From the NCBI RefSeq assembly GCF_036621415.1, contig NZ_CP030941.1, forward strand, positions 124,001-188,000: 64,000 nucleotides of DNA, written 5' to 3'. Below are positions 17,172-25,316 of this stretch, one piece after another; the first letter of the stretch is position 1; every line of letters starts with the position of its first letter. This DNA comes from Nitratireductor thuwali (GTDB lineage: Bacteria; Pseudomonadota; Alphaproteobacteria; Rhizobiales; Rhizobiaceae). Both the position numbers and the translations under genes were made by a program. The notes beneath the pieces were generated by a model. It was not told the DNA's origin. It ran no database searches and saw nothing but the letters and a program-made list of their open reading frames with translations.

Positions 17172-18839
17172 TCAAAGATCTTCCCGGAAATGGGTCAGAA
17201 GGTGGTTGACCGGATTGGGCGCGGCCTGGCCCAATCCGCATATCGAAGCGTCCCGCATCACCATTTCGAGGTCGCGGACGGTGGCTTCGTCGAATTTGTC
17301 CTGCGTCTTGAGCAGCGTGACCATTTTTTCGGTACCCTCGCGGCACGGCGTGCATTGGCCGCAGCTTTCGTGCTTGAAGAAATTCAGAAGGTTGAGCGTC
17401 ACATCCTTGACGCTGTCGACCTGTGAAAAGATCACGATCGCATGCGAGCCGACAAAGGCGCCTTGTCTGGCGAGCTCGCCGCCGAAATCCAGCGGAATGT
17501 CGCCCATCGACGACGGCAGGATACCGCCGGAAGCCCCGCCTGGCAAATATGCCTTGAACTCGTGGCCTTCCGCCATGCCGCCGCAATAATCGTCGATCAG
17601 CTCGCGCACCGTGACGCCGGCCGGCGCCAGCTTTACCCCCGGCTCCCGCACTCTGCCGGAAACCGACCAGGATCGCACGCCGGGGTGGTCCGGCCTGCCC
17701 TTTTTGGCGAACCATTCCGGCCCCTGCTCGACGATATCGCGGACCCACCATAGTGTTTCGACATTGTGGTTGAGCGTGGGGCGGCCGAACAGGCCGGCCT
17801 CGGCGATATAGGGCGGGCGATGGCGCGGCAGGCCGCGCTTGCCTTCGATGCTCTCCAACATCGCGCTTTCCTCGCCGCAGATATAAGCGCCCGCGCCGCG
17901 TCTCAGTTCGATGAAGCCGGGCGCCGCGAGGCCGGCGGCCTCGAGAGCGGCGATCTCGGTGCGCAAAATCTGCAGGACTGCCGGATATTCGTCGCGCATG
18001 TAGAAATAGATGCGCTCGGCCTCGACCGCGTGTGCGGCGACCAGGGCACCTTCGAATGTGCGATGCGGATCCCGTTCGAGGTATATGCGGTCCTTGAACG
18101 TTCCCGGTTCCCCCTCGTCGCCATTGATCGACATCAGGCGCGGCCCCGGATAGGAGCGTACGATGCTCCACTTCCTGCCGGCGGGAAAGCCGGCGCCGCC
18201 AAGGCCGCGGAGGCCAGCGCTCTGCATTGTCTCGATCAGCGTGTCGACGCTGACTTCACCCGACCGCACTCTTTCCAGAAGCCGGTAGCCACCGGATGCG
18301 CGATAGGAACCAAGCCCGGTATAGTCGGGGACGACGGTCTCCGTTTCGCCTTCGGCAGCCATCTGCAGCAGGCCTTCGGCGCTGGCATGATCCACCTCGC
18401 GGTTGCCGATCCGCGCGGCCGGCGCAGTGGCGCAGCGCCCCATGCAGGGCGCGCGCAGGATGCGGATCGCATTGGGATCGGCTTTCGCGGCAAGCCTGCT
18501 GAGCAGCGGCTCGGAGCCGGCCAGCATGCAGCTGACCGAATCGCAGACGCGGATCGTCAGCGGGGGTGGAGGTGTTTGGCCCTCCTTCACGATATCGAAG
18601 TGGTCGTAAAACGTGGCGACCTCGTAGACCTCGGTCTGCGACAGGCGCATCTCTTCAGCCAATGCGCGAAGATGGGCGGCGGAAAGGTATCCATAGCGAT
18701 CCTGCACAAGATGCAGGAATTCGATCAGGAGATCGCGACGGCGCGGACGCTCTCCCAGAAGGTCGCGAACATCGTCGAGCGCCGCGTCATCAAGTGCGCG
18801 TCCTTTAGGTCCACGATCGCGAGGACGCCGATCCTTCAT
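17172..18839 (-). CDS. Formate dehydrogenase beta subunit, NuoE-NuoF fusion
   Basis: This 555-residue protein joins two Complex I-like modules. Residues 20-150 are NuoE-like with [2Fe-2S] ligands Cys99, Cys104, Cys132 and Cys136. Residues 180-555 are NuoF-like, with the FMN/NADH loop GLRGLGGAGFPAGRKW, the EEGEPG-type segment NGDEGEPGTFKDR, and a C-terminal [4Fe-4S] motif CGQCTPCREG. It takes electrons from alpha and reduces NAD+. Fusion of these modules is known for FDH1-type enzymes, whereas FdsG and FdsB are separate in many other bacteria. The ATG at 18839 is preferred to a TTG two codons earlier. Alpha follows after one base, implying translational coupling. Confidence 0.93.
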   Translation of the reverse strand: MKDRRPRDRGPKGRALDDAALDDVRDLLGERPRRRDLLIEFLHLVQDRYGYLSAAHLRALAEEMRLSQTEVYEVATFYDHFDIVKEGQTPPPPLTIRVCDSVSCMLAGSEPLLSRLAAKADPNAIRILRAPCMGRCATAPAARIGNREVDHASAEGLLQMAAEGETETVVPDYTGLGSYRASGGYRLLERVRSGEVSVDTLIETMQSAGLRGLGGAGFPAGRKWSIVRSYPGPRLMSINGDEGEPGTFKDRIYLERDPHRTFEGALVAAHAVEAERIYFYMRDEYPAVLQILRTEIAALEAAGLAAPGFIELRRGAGAYICGEESAMLESIEGKRGLPRHRPPYIAEAGLFGRPTLNHNVETLWWVRDIVEQGPEWFAKKGRPDHPGVRSWSVSGRVREPGVKLAPAGVTVRELIDDYCGGMAEGHEFKAYLPGGASGGILPSSMGDIPLDFGGELARQGAFVGSHAIVIFSQVDSVKDVTLNLLNFFKHESCGQCTPCREGTEKMVTLLKTQDKFDEATVRDLEMVMRDASICGLGQAAPNPVNHLLTHFREDL

Positions 18840-19015
18840 TATCAAAACCCTTCATCTTTCGATCTCGGTAAGGCACCGCGCGCGACGATCGGTGTCAACA
18901 CCATTTAGGCCGGGATTGGCTCGTTTCGCTGCCGGGGCGAACAACGCTGCGGTCTTCTACAGTGCGATCCATCTCCTCCCCTGATGGCAGCCGCACGATG
19001 ATGGCAGTTCCGTTG

Positions 19016-19067
19016 CACAGGTCGCAGATGCAGCAACGCCATCACAGGTCGCAGATGCAGCAACGCC
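19016..19067. repeat. Tandem direct repeat in the FDH leader
   Basis: Two exact 25-base copies, CACAGGTCGCAGATGCAGCA followed by ACGCC, start at 19016 and 19043, giving a 27-base period. They lie just downstream of the operator in the direction of transcription, so they fall in the 5' untranslated leader. Confidence 0.85.
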
Positions 19068-19079
19068 GCCGCAAGTTCG

Positions 19080-19096
19080 TGGCATTTTGTATTCCA
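19080..19096. promoter_or_regulatory. Operator site G upstream of the FDH operon
   Basis: TGGCAT-TTTGT-ATTCCA is identical to site A over all 17 bases. The flanks also agree: a TTGACA box lies 11 bases away in both, followed by GCCC. This ties the formate dehydrogenase operon to the oxalate genes. Confidence 0.75.
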
Positions 19097-19210
19097 GAGG
19101 CGCGTACTGTCAAGCCCAATACCAACGGCCAGGGTTCGACCGCAGACAAGCCGGCTGGAAATCATGCCTGGATAGGTGATGGCTCCAAGGCCAACGCTGC
19201 TGCGGGCCTG

Positions 19211-20380
19211 CTATTCGAAGATGATCTCCGGCACGCCCGCCATCTGCCGCTCCTCTGCGATCCGCGACCATGCCCGGTTTGCGATTTCCTTGTAGACCGT
19301 GGCATGCACGCTGTCGGGGCTCGTTACGACCACGGGCGTGCCGCTGTCGGAAGTCTCGCGGATCTGCATGTCGAGCGGCACTTCACCAAGGAACGGCACC
19401 CCGATGCGCCCGGCTTCCGAGCGCGCTCCGCCATGGCCGAAGATATCGTGCCGGCCGCCGCAGTCCGGGCAAACGAAATAGCTCATGTTCTCGATCACCC
19501 CGAGGATCGGCACATCGACCTTGCGGAACATGGCAAGCCCCTTGCGGGCGTCTATGAGGGCGAGGTCCTGCGGCGTGGAGACAATGATGGCCCCGGCAAG
19601 CGGCACGTTCTGCGCCATGGTGAGCTGCGCATCGCCGGTACCGGGCGGCATGTCGACGACCAGCACGTCGAGTGCGCCCCATTCCACCTCGCGCAGCATC
19701 TGGGTGAGCGCCGAGATCACCATGGGACCGCGCCAGATCATCGGCGTTTCCTCATCGACAAGGAAGCCCATGGACATGACCTTCAGCCCATACCCCTCCA
19801 TCGGCTTGAGGATGCGGCCGGTCACGCTCTGCGGACGGCCGGAAATGTGCAGGAGGCGCGGCATGGAAGGGCCGTATATGTCTGCGTCGAGCACGCCGAC
19901 CCTCAGCCCCATGGCCTGCAGGCCGAGCGCCAGGTTGACGGCCGTGGTCGACTTGCCGACCCCGCCCTTGCCGGAGGCGACCGCTATGATGGCGTCAATG
20001 CCTGGCACGCCCGATCTGGCGGCCGGCGCAGGGGCCGCGTGCGGCGCGGCGCGTGCCGCCATTGGCGGCGGAACCATGGCGGCCTGGCCCCGGCTGGGCG
20101 CCGGTCTTACCGGGCGGGACGGCTCGCCTGCCTTCTTCGCGGCCGTCAGAACGACCGTTGCCTTCTTGACGCCCTCGGCGCGCAGCGCCGCCTTCTCCGC
20201 CGCCGCGCGCAACGGCTCCAGTTCCTCCGCGCGTTCGCCGGGCACCGTTAGCGAAAAGAACACGGCAGGCCCGGCGATCACGATCTCGGAGACGAGGTCG
20301 AGATCGACGATATTGCCGCTGAGGTCGGGGCCTTTGACCTTGCGAAGCTGTTCGAGAACATCCTGCCTGCTGATTTCCAC
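19211..20380 (-). CDS. mrp: Mrp/ApbC/NBP35-family iron-sulfur carrier P-loop ATPase
   Basis: This 389-residue protein starts at GTG 20380. Residues 1-85 form an MIP18/DUF59 domain, residues 86-125 are an Ala/Pro-rich linker, and the ATPase core has the deviant Walker A GKGGVGKS at 137-144, a DADIYGPS switch and a CPDCGG motif near residue 316 that in this family binds a bridging [4Fe-4S] cluster. Mrp proteins deliver Fe-S clusters to apoproteins. Its location between two iron-sulfur-rich formate dehydrogenase loci fits, although a housekeeping role is equally possible. The hairpin at 20456-20474 separates it from the DUF3306 gene. Confidence 0.92.
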   Translation of the reverse strand: MEISRQDVLEQLRKVKGPDLSGNIVDLDLVSEIVIAGPAVFFSLTVPGERAEELEPLRAAAEKAALRAEGVKKATVVLTAAKKAGEPSRPVRPAPSRGQAAMVPPPMAARAAPHAAPAPAARSGVPGIDAIIAVASGKGGVGKSTTAVNLALGLQAMGLRVGVLDADIYGPSMPRLLHISGRPQSVTGRILKPMEGYGLKVMSMGFLVDEETPMIWRGPMVISALTQMLREVEWGALDVLVVDMPPGTGDAQLTMAQNVPLAGAIIVSTPQDLALIDARKGLAMFRKVDVPILGVIENMSYFVCPDCGGRHDIFGHGGARSEAGRIGVPFLGEVPLDMQIRETSDSGTPVVVTSPDSVHATVYKEIANRAWSRIAEERQMAGVPEIIFE

Positions 20381-20455
20381 TGACGCGCCACTCCCTCAAT
20401 CCAACCCGACAAGACATAGTACGATTTCCCGGTCCGAGCCAAAGCCGGAGTTCAA

Positions 20456-20474
20456 ACCGGTGTCAGTCACCGGT
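20456..20474 (-). terminator. Hairpin after the DUF3306 gene
   Basis: ACCGGTG (20456-20462) and CACCGGT (20468-20474) form a 7-bp perfect stem with a 5-base loop, directly after the DUF3306 stop codon in the leftward direction. Only a short T stretch follows, so partial termination is likely. Confidence 0.5.
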
Positions 20475-20475
20475 A

Positions 20476-21132
20476 TCAGCCTTCGAGGCGGCGGCGGATG
20501 GAGACGCGCTGTCGCGGCCGCTCTTCTTCCCCTCCGCCGTCGGCGCCCTCGGCGGAGGGCGGCGCTGTTTGGCTTTCAGCCCCTTCGTCTGGACCGGCTT
20601 CTGGCCGTCCCAGGCTGGAAGCCGCTTGCGGTTGCTCGACGGCGGAGGCCGAAGGCTTGCTTTCCTCATCGCCGTCCGTCTCGGCGGGTTTGTCCTGCGA
20701 GGCTTGGCCGATACCGCCGGAATCTCGCTGCCTTTGCTGTTCGGACTTACTCAGGAACCCGCGGCCTGCCTGCCAGAGCGAGCTGTAGGTGTTGTGCGCC
20801 GGGTCGTTGAAATCCGTGTCATAGTCATTGAGCCCGTCGAGATTTGCCAGCAGCGGATTGGACTGCCATAGCCTGCGCAGCGCCTTCGTGCGCAGCGCCG
20901 TCGGCACGCCGCGCTTGAGAAACAGCGAAAAGTCGTCGCCTTTTTCCAGGGAATCGATATCGATTGCTTCGGCGGCCTGCCGATTGGCTTCCATTTCCTC
21001 GTCGATCGCTTCCGCAGAAGGCTCCTCACCGGCTTCGTCGGGGCTGGAGTCCTCGTCCGCATCCTGCCGCGAGACTTCCCGCTTGCGCCGCGACCAGCGA
21101 GACAGGAAGCCTTTATCCCCTGGCTCAGCCAT
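20476..21132 (-). CDS. DUF3306 domain protein
   Basis: This 218-residue soluble protein begins MAEPGDKGFLSRWSRRKREV, the characteristic FLxRWSRRK opening of DUF3306. The central segment (DFSLFLKRGVPTALRTKALRRLWQSNPLLANLDGLNDYD) is the conserved core, and the C-terminal 90 residues are low-complexity acidic and basic sequence. The start at 21132 lies inside the end of the DUF3305 gene (8-base overlap). DUF3305-DUF3306 pairs are known to accompany FDH3-type formate dehydrogenase genes in alphaproteobacteria. Function is unknown; an assembly or electron-transfer accessory role is likely from context only. Confidence 0.85.
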   Translation of the reverse strand: MAEPGDKGFLSRWSRRKREVSRQDADEDSSPDEAGEEPSAEAIDEEMEANRQAAEAIDIDSLEKGDDFSLFLKRGVPTALRTKALRRLWQSNPLLANLDGLNDYDTDFNDPAHNTYSSLWQAGRGFLSKSEQQRQRDSGGIGQASQDKPAETDGDEESKPSASAVEQPQAASSLGRPEAGPDEGAESQTAPPSAEGADGGGEEERPRQRVSIRRRLEG

Positions 21133-21670
21133 CGAGCTTGCCTCCACGCGGCCTGGCGCGGTTCAGAAAGATCGGCTCCTTGCCGAATTGCTGGGTTTCG
21201 GCAGCACCCTGATCGCGCCGGCGCTTGATAAACTTCTCCTCCTTGTGAAAATGCTCGGTGAAATCCATGATCGCCCTGGCGATTTCGGGGGGCATGGCAA
21301 CGCGTTCAACGATATCTTCGCCGACATCTTCGAAATCCTGCGCCAGATAGGGCGAGGCGGTTACCGTGTGGACGAACCAGGGCAAAGGATGCGTACCGTC
21401 CGCATTGCGCCGCAGGACGACGAACAGCGCCGGGGCCTGGCTGTTGAAGTTGTGAACATAGGCCTCGGTTTCGGCGGCATGACAGGTAAGTTCGGCCGCG
21501 CCCATGAAATAACGCGTCATGCGCTCGTCGCTGACAAGCACGTCGCCGGCCGAAAAGCCTGTTGCGCTCGGCGTGACGCCCACGGGAATCCAGTAGTCCT
21601 TCGCCCACCGCGAGACCGACTGGCGACATTCCGCCAGCACGCCGACCAGGATCGTCAGTTCCCGGTCCAT
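21125..21670 (-). CDS. DUF3305 domain protein
   Basis: This 181-residue protein has a conserved N-terminal ILVGVLAECRQSVSRWAKDYWIP-like stretch and an ELTCHAAETEAYVHNF core, typical of DUF3305. No signal peptide or membrane span is visible, so it should be cytoplasmic. It is divergent from the ferredoxin gene at 21775 and translationally coupled to DUF3306. The pair tracks with periplasmic formate dehydrogenase loci; biochemical role unknown. One Cys in CRQS and one in TCHA are the only obvious ligands. Confidence 0.85.
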   Translation of the reverse strand: MDRELTILVGVLAECRQSVSRWAKDYWIPVGVTPSATGFSAGDVLVSDERMTRYFMGAAELTCHAAETEAYVHNFNSQAPALFVVLRRNADGTHPLPWFVHTVTASPYLAQDFEDVGEDIVERVAMPPEIARAIMDFTEHFHKEEKFIKRRRDQGAAETQQFGKEPIFLNRARPRGGKLDG

Positions 21671-21774
21671 TATTCATGGTCCTTGGCAAGCGTCATCACC
21701 AATTCCTCCCGCCACTGTTGCCAGCGGCATATGAAAGAATAAAGTGCTGGGGTTGAAGGAACAAGAGCAAGGTG

Positions 21775-23814
21775 ATGAACCAGGAAGTCCCGCGGCGGCT
21801 GGTGTGCAACTGCGAAAAGTCCATGTCGCTGGACGACAAGGCAATTGCCGCTGCCTTGGGTGATGACGATCTTCACGTCCACAGCCAGCTTTGCCGCAGC
21901 GAAATTGCAAGCTTTGAGGCCGCGCTCGGAGAGGGGCGCCGCCTGTGCGTGGCCTGCACGCAGGAAAGCCCCCTCTTTTCCGAGATCGCCGAGGAGGCAG
22001 GTCACAAAGCGCCCCTCTTCGTCAACATCCGCGAAATGGCCGGTTGGACCGCGGACAAGGCCGACCCCTCGCCAAAAATATCGGCCCTGATCGCCGCCGC
22101 CGAGCTGCCGGCAAAGCCGGCCCGGCTGCGCACGATCGAAAGCGACGGTCTGTGCCTTGTCATTGGTCGGGGGCAAGCCGCCCTGGAGGCCGCGGAACTC
22201 CTTAACCGGACCTTGTCGGTAACGCTGCTTTTGACCAGCTTCGAAGACGTGCTCCTGCCGACCGTGCTCGATTTTCCCATCTTCTGCGGGCGCGTTCGCT
22301 CGGCGCGCGGTTCGCTGGGGGCTTTCGACATCGTGGTGGACGGCCATGCGCCCATGCTGCCGTCCTCGCGCAGCGCGCCTCAATTTGCGCTGACCCGCGA
22401 TGGCGCAAGTTCCAAGTGCAGCGTCTTGTTCGACATGACCGGAGGACCTGCGCTGTTTGCACGGCCCGAAGGGCGCGACGGCTATTTTCACGCCGACCCG
22501 GCGGATCCGGCCGCCGTTATGCGCGCGGTGTTCGAAGCAAGCGCCTATGAGGGCGCGTTCGAAAAGCCGATCTATGTCAGCTACGATCCCTCGATCTGCG
22601 TGCATGAGCGTTCGAAGAAGACGGGCTGCACCAAGTGCATCGACAACTGCCCGTCCGGCGCTATCGCGCCGGACGGCGACAATATCTCGGTCGACACCGC
22701 ATTGTGCGGCGGCTGCGGCAATTGCGCTGCGCACTGCCCGACAGGTGCGGTCTCCTATGAATACCCGGCACGCCAACAATTGATCGAGCGCGTGCAAGTG
22801 CTGGCCCGGACCTATCTGGAGGCCGGCGGCAAGGAGCCGGTCCTGCTCATCCATGACGGCGAGCACGGCACGGCGCTCATCAGTGCGATGGCGCGGTTTG
22901 GCCGTGGGCTGCCGGTCAACGTCATTCCGCTCCAGCTTCATTCGGTGAGCGGCCTTGGGCATGATCTGTTGGCGGCCGGACTGGCCGCAGGTTTCCGCTC
23001 GGTCGTCGTGCTTGCCGATCCGCGCAAGAGCGACGAGCTCGACGCCTTGAACGAAGAGCGCCGTCTGCTCGAGGCCCTGCTGAGCGGGTTTGGGCTGGCG
23101 GGCGGCCGGTGCTCCGTGCTGCTCGAAACCGATCCCGACATCGTCGAGAACGTGCTCTACGACCTCGACCCTCCGCCCGAAGTCGCCCATACGGCTTTCG
23201 CTCCCGTCGGCGGCAAACGAGAAGTGGCCCGCGCAGCGCTCGCCCTTATTGCAGGCGCGGGCAGCGCCGGCGAAGAGATCATCCGGCTGCCGCCCTCCGC
23301 GCCTTATGGCGCGGTCGAGGTGGACAAGGAGGCGTGTACTCTCTGCATGGCCTGCGTTTCCGCCTGTCCGGCCGATGCGCTGCGCGACAATCTGGAAAAG
23401 CCGCAATTGCGGTTCGTCGAATCGGCCTGCGTGCAATGCGGCATCTGTGCCGCCACCTGCCCGGAAGACGCGATCACCTTGTCGCCGCGCTACAATCTTG
23501 CGCCGAACGTGATGCAACCGGTAACGCTGAACGAGGACGAGCCAGCCGAATGCACCCGCTGCGGCAAGCCTTTTGCCTCACGCGGCGTGCTCGAGCGGGT
23601 GAAGGACAAGCTCGGCGGCAAGCACTGGATGTTCCAGAGCGACGAGCGGATTTCGCTGCTTGAGATGTGCGATAGCTGCCGGCTTGAGGTGCTCTCGTCC
23701 GGAGGCCGCGATCCCTTCGCGATGTCGCAGCGTCCGCGCACGCGCACCACCGACGACTACAGGGAAGCCGGCAAGAAAGGACTTTCGGTCGAGGATTTCC
23801 TGAGCGAGGAATGA
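21775..23814 (+). CDS. Multi-cluster 4Fe-4S binding protein of the FDH locus
   Basis: This 679-residue cytoplasmic protein has four classical ferredoxin motifs. Two sit near residues 284-320 (CTKCIDNCP and CGGCGNCAAHCP) and two near 521-565 (CTLCMACVSACP and CVQCGICAATCP). An N-terminal CNCEK and CVAC motif and a C-terminal Cys pair set (CTRCG near 592, CDSC near 632) could hold another metal. The middle part resembles hydrogenase/heterodisulfide-type delta domains. Proteins of this kind sit beside DUF3305/3306 in FDH clusters; they may relay electrons between the enzyme and a cytosolic partner, or serve cluster assembly. ATG 21775 is used; a GTG lies one codon before. Confidence 0.85.
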   Translation: MNQEVPRRLVCNCEKSMSLDDKAIAAALGDDDLHVHSQLCRSEIASFEAALGEGRRLCVACTQESPLFSEIAEEAGHKAPLFVNIREMAGWTADKADPSPKISALIAAAELPAKPARLRTIESDGLCLVIGRGQAALEAAELLNRTLSVTLLLTSFEDVLLPTVLDFPIFCGRVRSARGSLGAFDIVVDGHAPMLPSSRSAPQFALTRDGASSKCSVLFDMTGGPALFARPEGRDGYFHADPADPAAVMRAVFEASAYEGAFEKPIYVSYDPSICVHERSKKTGCTKCIDNCPSGAIAPDGDNISVDTALCGGCGNCAAHCPTGAVSYEYPARQQLIERVQVLARTYLEAGGKEPVLLIHDGEHGTALISAMARFGRGLPVNVIPLQLHSVSGLGHDLLAAGLAAGFRSVVVLADPRKSDELDALNEERRLLEALLSGFGLAGGRCSVLLETDPDIVENVLYDLDPPPEVAHTAFAPVGGKREVARAALALIAGAGSAGEEIIRLPPSAPYGAVEVDKEACTLCMACVSACPADALRDNLEKPQLRFVESACVQCGICAATCPEDAITLSPRYNLAPNVMQPVTLNEDEPAECTRCGKPFASRGVLERVKDKLGGKHWMFQSDERISLLEMCDSCRLEVLSSGGRDPFAMSQRPRTRTTDDYREAGKKGLSVEDFLSEE

Positions 23815-23849
23815 TCTTCTCCGGAAGCATGCTCGTCTTTCAGGAGCAC

Positions 23850-23946
23850 GCCTCAGATCGCTTCACCGTTTCGCGGACAGTAAGCCGATCCGACTATTGT
23901 TTTACCGGGGGCGGGAACCGGCTCCCGCTTTTCCTGGAACTGCCCT
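23850..23946. repeat. Rhizobial-type intergenic palindrome, copy 3 (inverted)
   Basis: Between convergent genes, GATCGCTTCACCGTTTCGCG near 23853 and GCTTTTCCTGGAACTGCC at the right end match the two halves of the element at 34905-35000 read on the other strand. An internal GGGAACC-GGCTCCC hairpin is present. Confidence 0.6.
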
Positions 23947-24244
23947 AATTTTGCTGCACGCAAAACGAACGCGCGCGTTGCAGCGACAATTCGGCGGCAT
24001 GCGCCTCCATCAGCCCCTCGTCGAGCAGCGCGTTGATTTCCGCTTCACGCTTGTCGATGCAGTTCGCTACCTCGGCGGGCATCCCCAGACCCGGCAGTTG
24101 ATCCGCCGAAAGCGGTCTGGCGGCGCTGCGGCTGTCGGCATTTTGCCAGACGAACCAGCCGGCCACGCCCAGCAGGATGGCAAGCACCAGGGCCACAAGG
24201 CGCGGCCAGCGGGCTCTTGCGGTTGCGGCTGCGGGAGCTGTCAT
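23945..24244 (-). CDS. Small single-span membrane protein (99 residues)
   Basis: Residues 14-33 (LVALVLAILLGVAGWFVW) form one strong membrane helix after a short arginine-rich N terminus, so the 65-residue remainder is probably periplasmic. That part has two Cys, one in NCIDKREAEIN and one near the C terminus (SFCVQQN), which could form a disulfide. I do not recognise a named family. It lies 13 bases after the DUF6352 gene in the leftward FDH operon and is likely a small accessory or anchor for the periplasmic enzyme. Confidence 0.75.
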   Translation of the reverse strand: MTAPAAATARARWPRLVALVLAILLGVAGWFVWQNADSRSAARPLSADQLPGLGMPAEVANCIDKREAEINALLDEGLMEAHAAELSLQRARSFCVQQN

Positions 24245-24257
24245 GCACGATTTCCTT

Positions 24258-25316
24258 TCACTGCCGGTCGTCCTTCAACGGAAGGTTCGTGAGCAGGTTC
24301 TGCGGCTTCAGGCGCACGAGACCGTCCGTCGTCATGGCCATTCCCAGATAGGCGGGTTTGCCGCGCATCGTTTCGATGATGCGATCCTGCTCAAGAAACT
24401 CAAGGCGGAACAGCGCCATGATCCGCCCCAGATCGTCCTCGCCGACCGCCACGCCCTCATAGAGCGCGTTGAGGATTTGCGTCGCCTGTGCGTCCAGTCC
24501 GACATGCCAGGACCAGCGCTCGTCGGTGATCGACCGGACGGCCTGGACGCGCACCGGCAGACGGAAGAAATGGACGATCCAGCGCTCGATCACGCGGGCC
24601 AGCGCGTCCTGCCCCGGCTGTGTGAAGCGGAAATCGAGCGCGAAATTGAACTGGTCGGCACGCTCCGGATAACTTGCAGCGTTCTCCTCGGTAAGCACGT
24701 CGAGCGAAACCTCGCGCATCGCCGTCCCCGCCTCGGCCAGCAGCGCGCCCAGTCCGCCCAGCCCTCCGGTCTGCGAATACATTTCCACGACTTCGGCGTC
24801 GGCCAGCATCAGCCGATCGTCGGCAACCGTCGCCTTCTGATCACGAAAGAACAGCTCCGCCGCGCGCAGGATGAAGACGTCGCTTTCGCCATCGAGCATG
24901 TTGGAGATGATGAGATGGACCAGTTGCTCGATAAAGACCGGCGGGACCTGTGGCGCGCCGGTCTCGAATAGCGCCCGATAGCCGGCCTCGATCGAACCGT
25001 GTTTCAATAAATGGTCGCGGTATCGAAGGAGCAGGCGGTAATTGTCGGCCGCGTCCCGGTCGGCGATCGCCGTAAGTTCGGCGTCCGCCACCGGCGCATC
25101 GGGGACCTCCATCAGCTTTTCGAACAGCAGGTGCTCGTTGCGGCAGCTCGTTTCGATGGGATGTATTTCGGGCCGCGTGTAATAGGCGCGCAGGAGATCC
25201 GGCGAAACGGCGAGCCAGCCACTGTCGAGCCGGCCGGTCAGATGCAGGCCGGCCGACTTCCAGATGGGCCTGCGGCCGCCGTCCGGCCGCGCATGGATCG
25301 TTTCGCTCACCGGCAT
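24258..25316 (-). CDS. DUF6352 family protein
   Basis: This 352-residue soluble protein is dominated by helices and has the conserved stretch IWKSAGLHLTGRLDSGWLAVSPDLLRAYYTRPEIHP near residue 18-50, characteristic of a family found next to alphaproteobacterial formate dehydrogenases. No signal peptide, membrane segment or metal motif stands out. Its start overlaps the end of the upstream ligase-like gene by 10 bases. Function is not known; context suggests maturation of the FDH3-type enzyme. Confidence 0.82.
   Translation of the reverse strand: MPVSETIHARPDGGRRPIWKSAGLHLTGRLDSGWLAVSPDLLRAYYTRPEIHPIETSCRNEHLLFEKLMEVPDAPVADAELTAIADRDAADNYRLLLRYRDHLLKHGSIEAGYRALFETGAPQVPPVFIEQLVHLIISNMLDGESDVFILRAAELFFRDQKATVADDRLMLADAEVVEMYSQTGGLGGLGALLAEAGTAMREVSLDVLTEENAASYPERADQFNFALDFRFTQPGQDALARVIERWIVHFFRLPVRVQAVRSITDERWSWHVGLDAQATQILNALYEGVAVGEDDLGRIMALFRLEFLEQDRIIETMRGKPAYLGMAMTTDGLVRLKPQNLLTNLPLKDDRQ

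Larger units (their letters stand above)
18840..19210. promoter_or_regulatory. Leader and promoter region of the FDH operon
   Basis: This 371-base gap carries, in leftward order, a TTGACA box (reverse complement of 19108-19113), operator G at 19080-19096, a 27-base tandem repeat at 19016-19067 and a leader of about 180 bases before the beta-subunit start. I find no convincing open frame. Confidence 0.55.

Noticed and set aside
19016..19067. CRISPR-like repeat
   Set aside because: Only two adjacent copies with a 2-base gap; no spacers and no cas genes.
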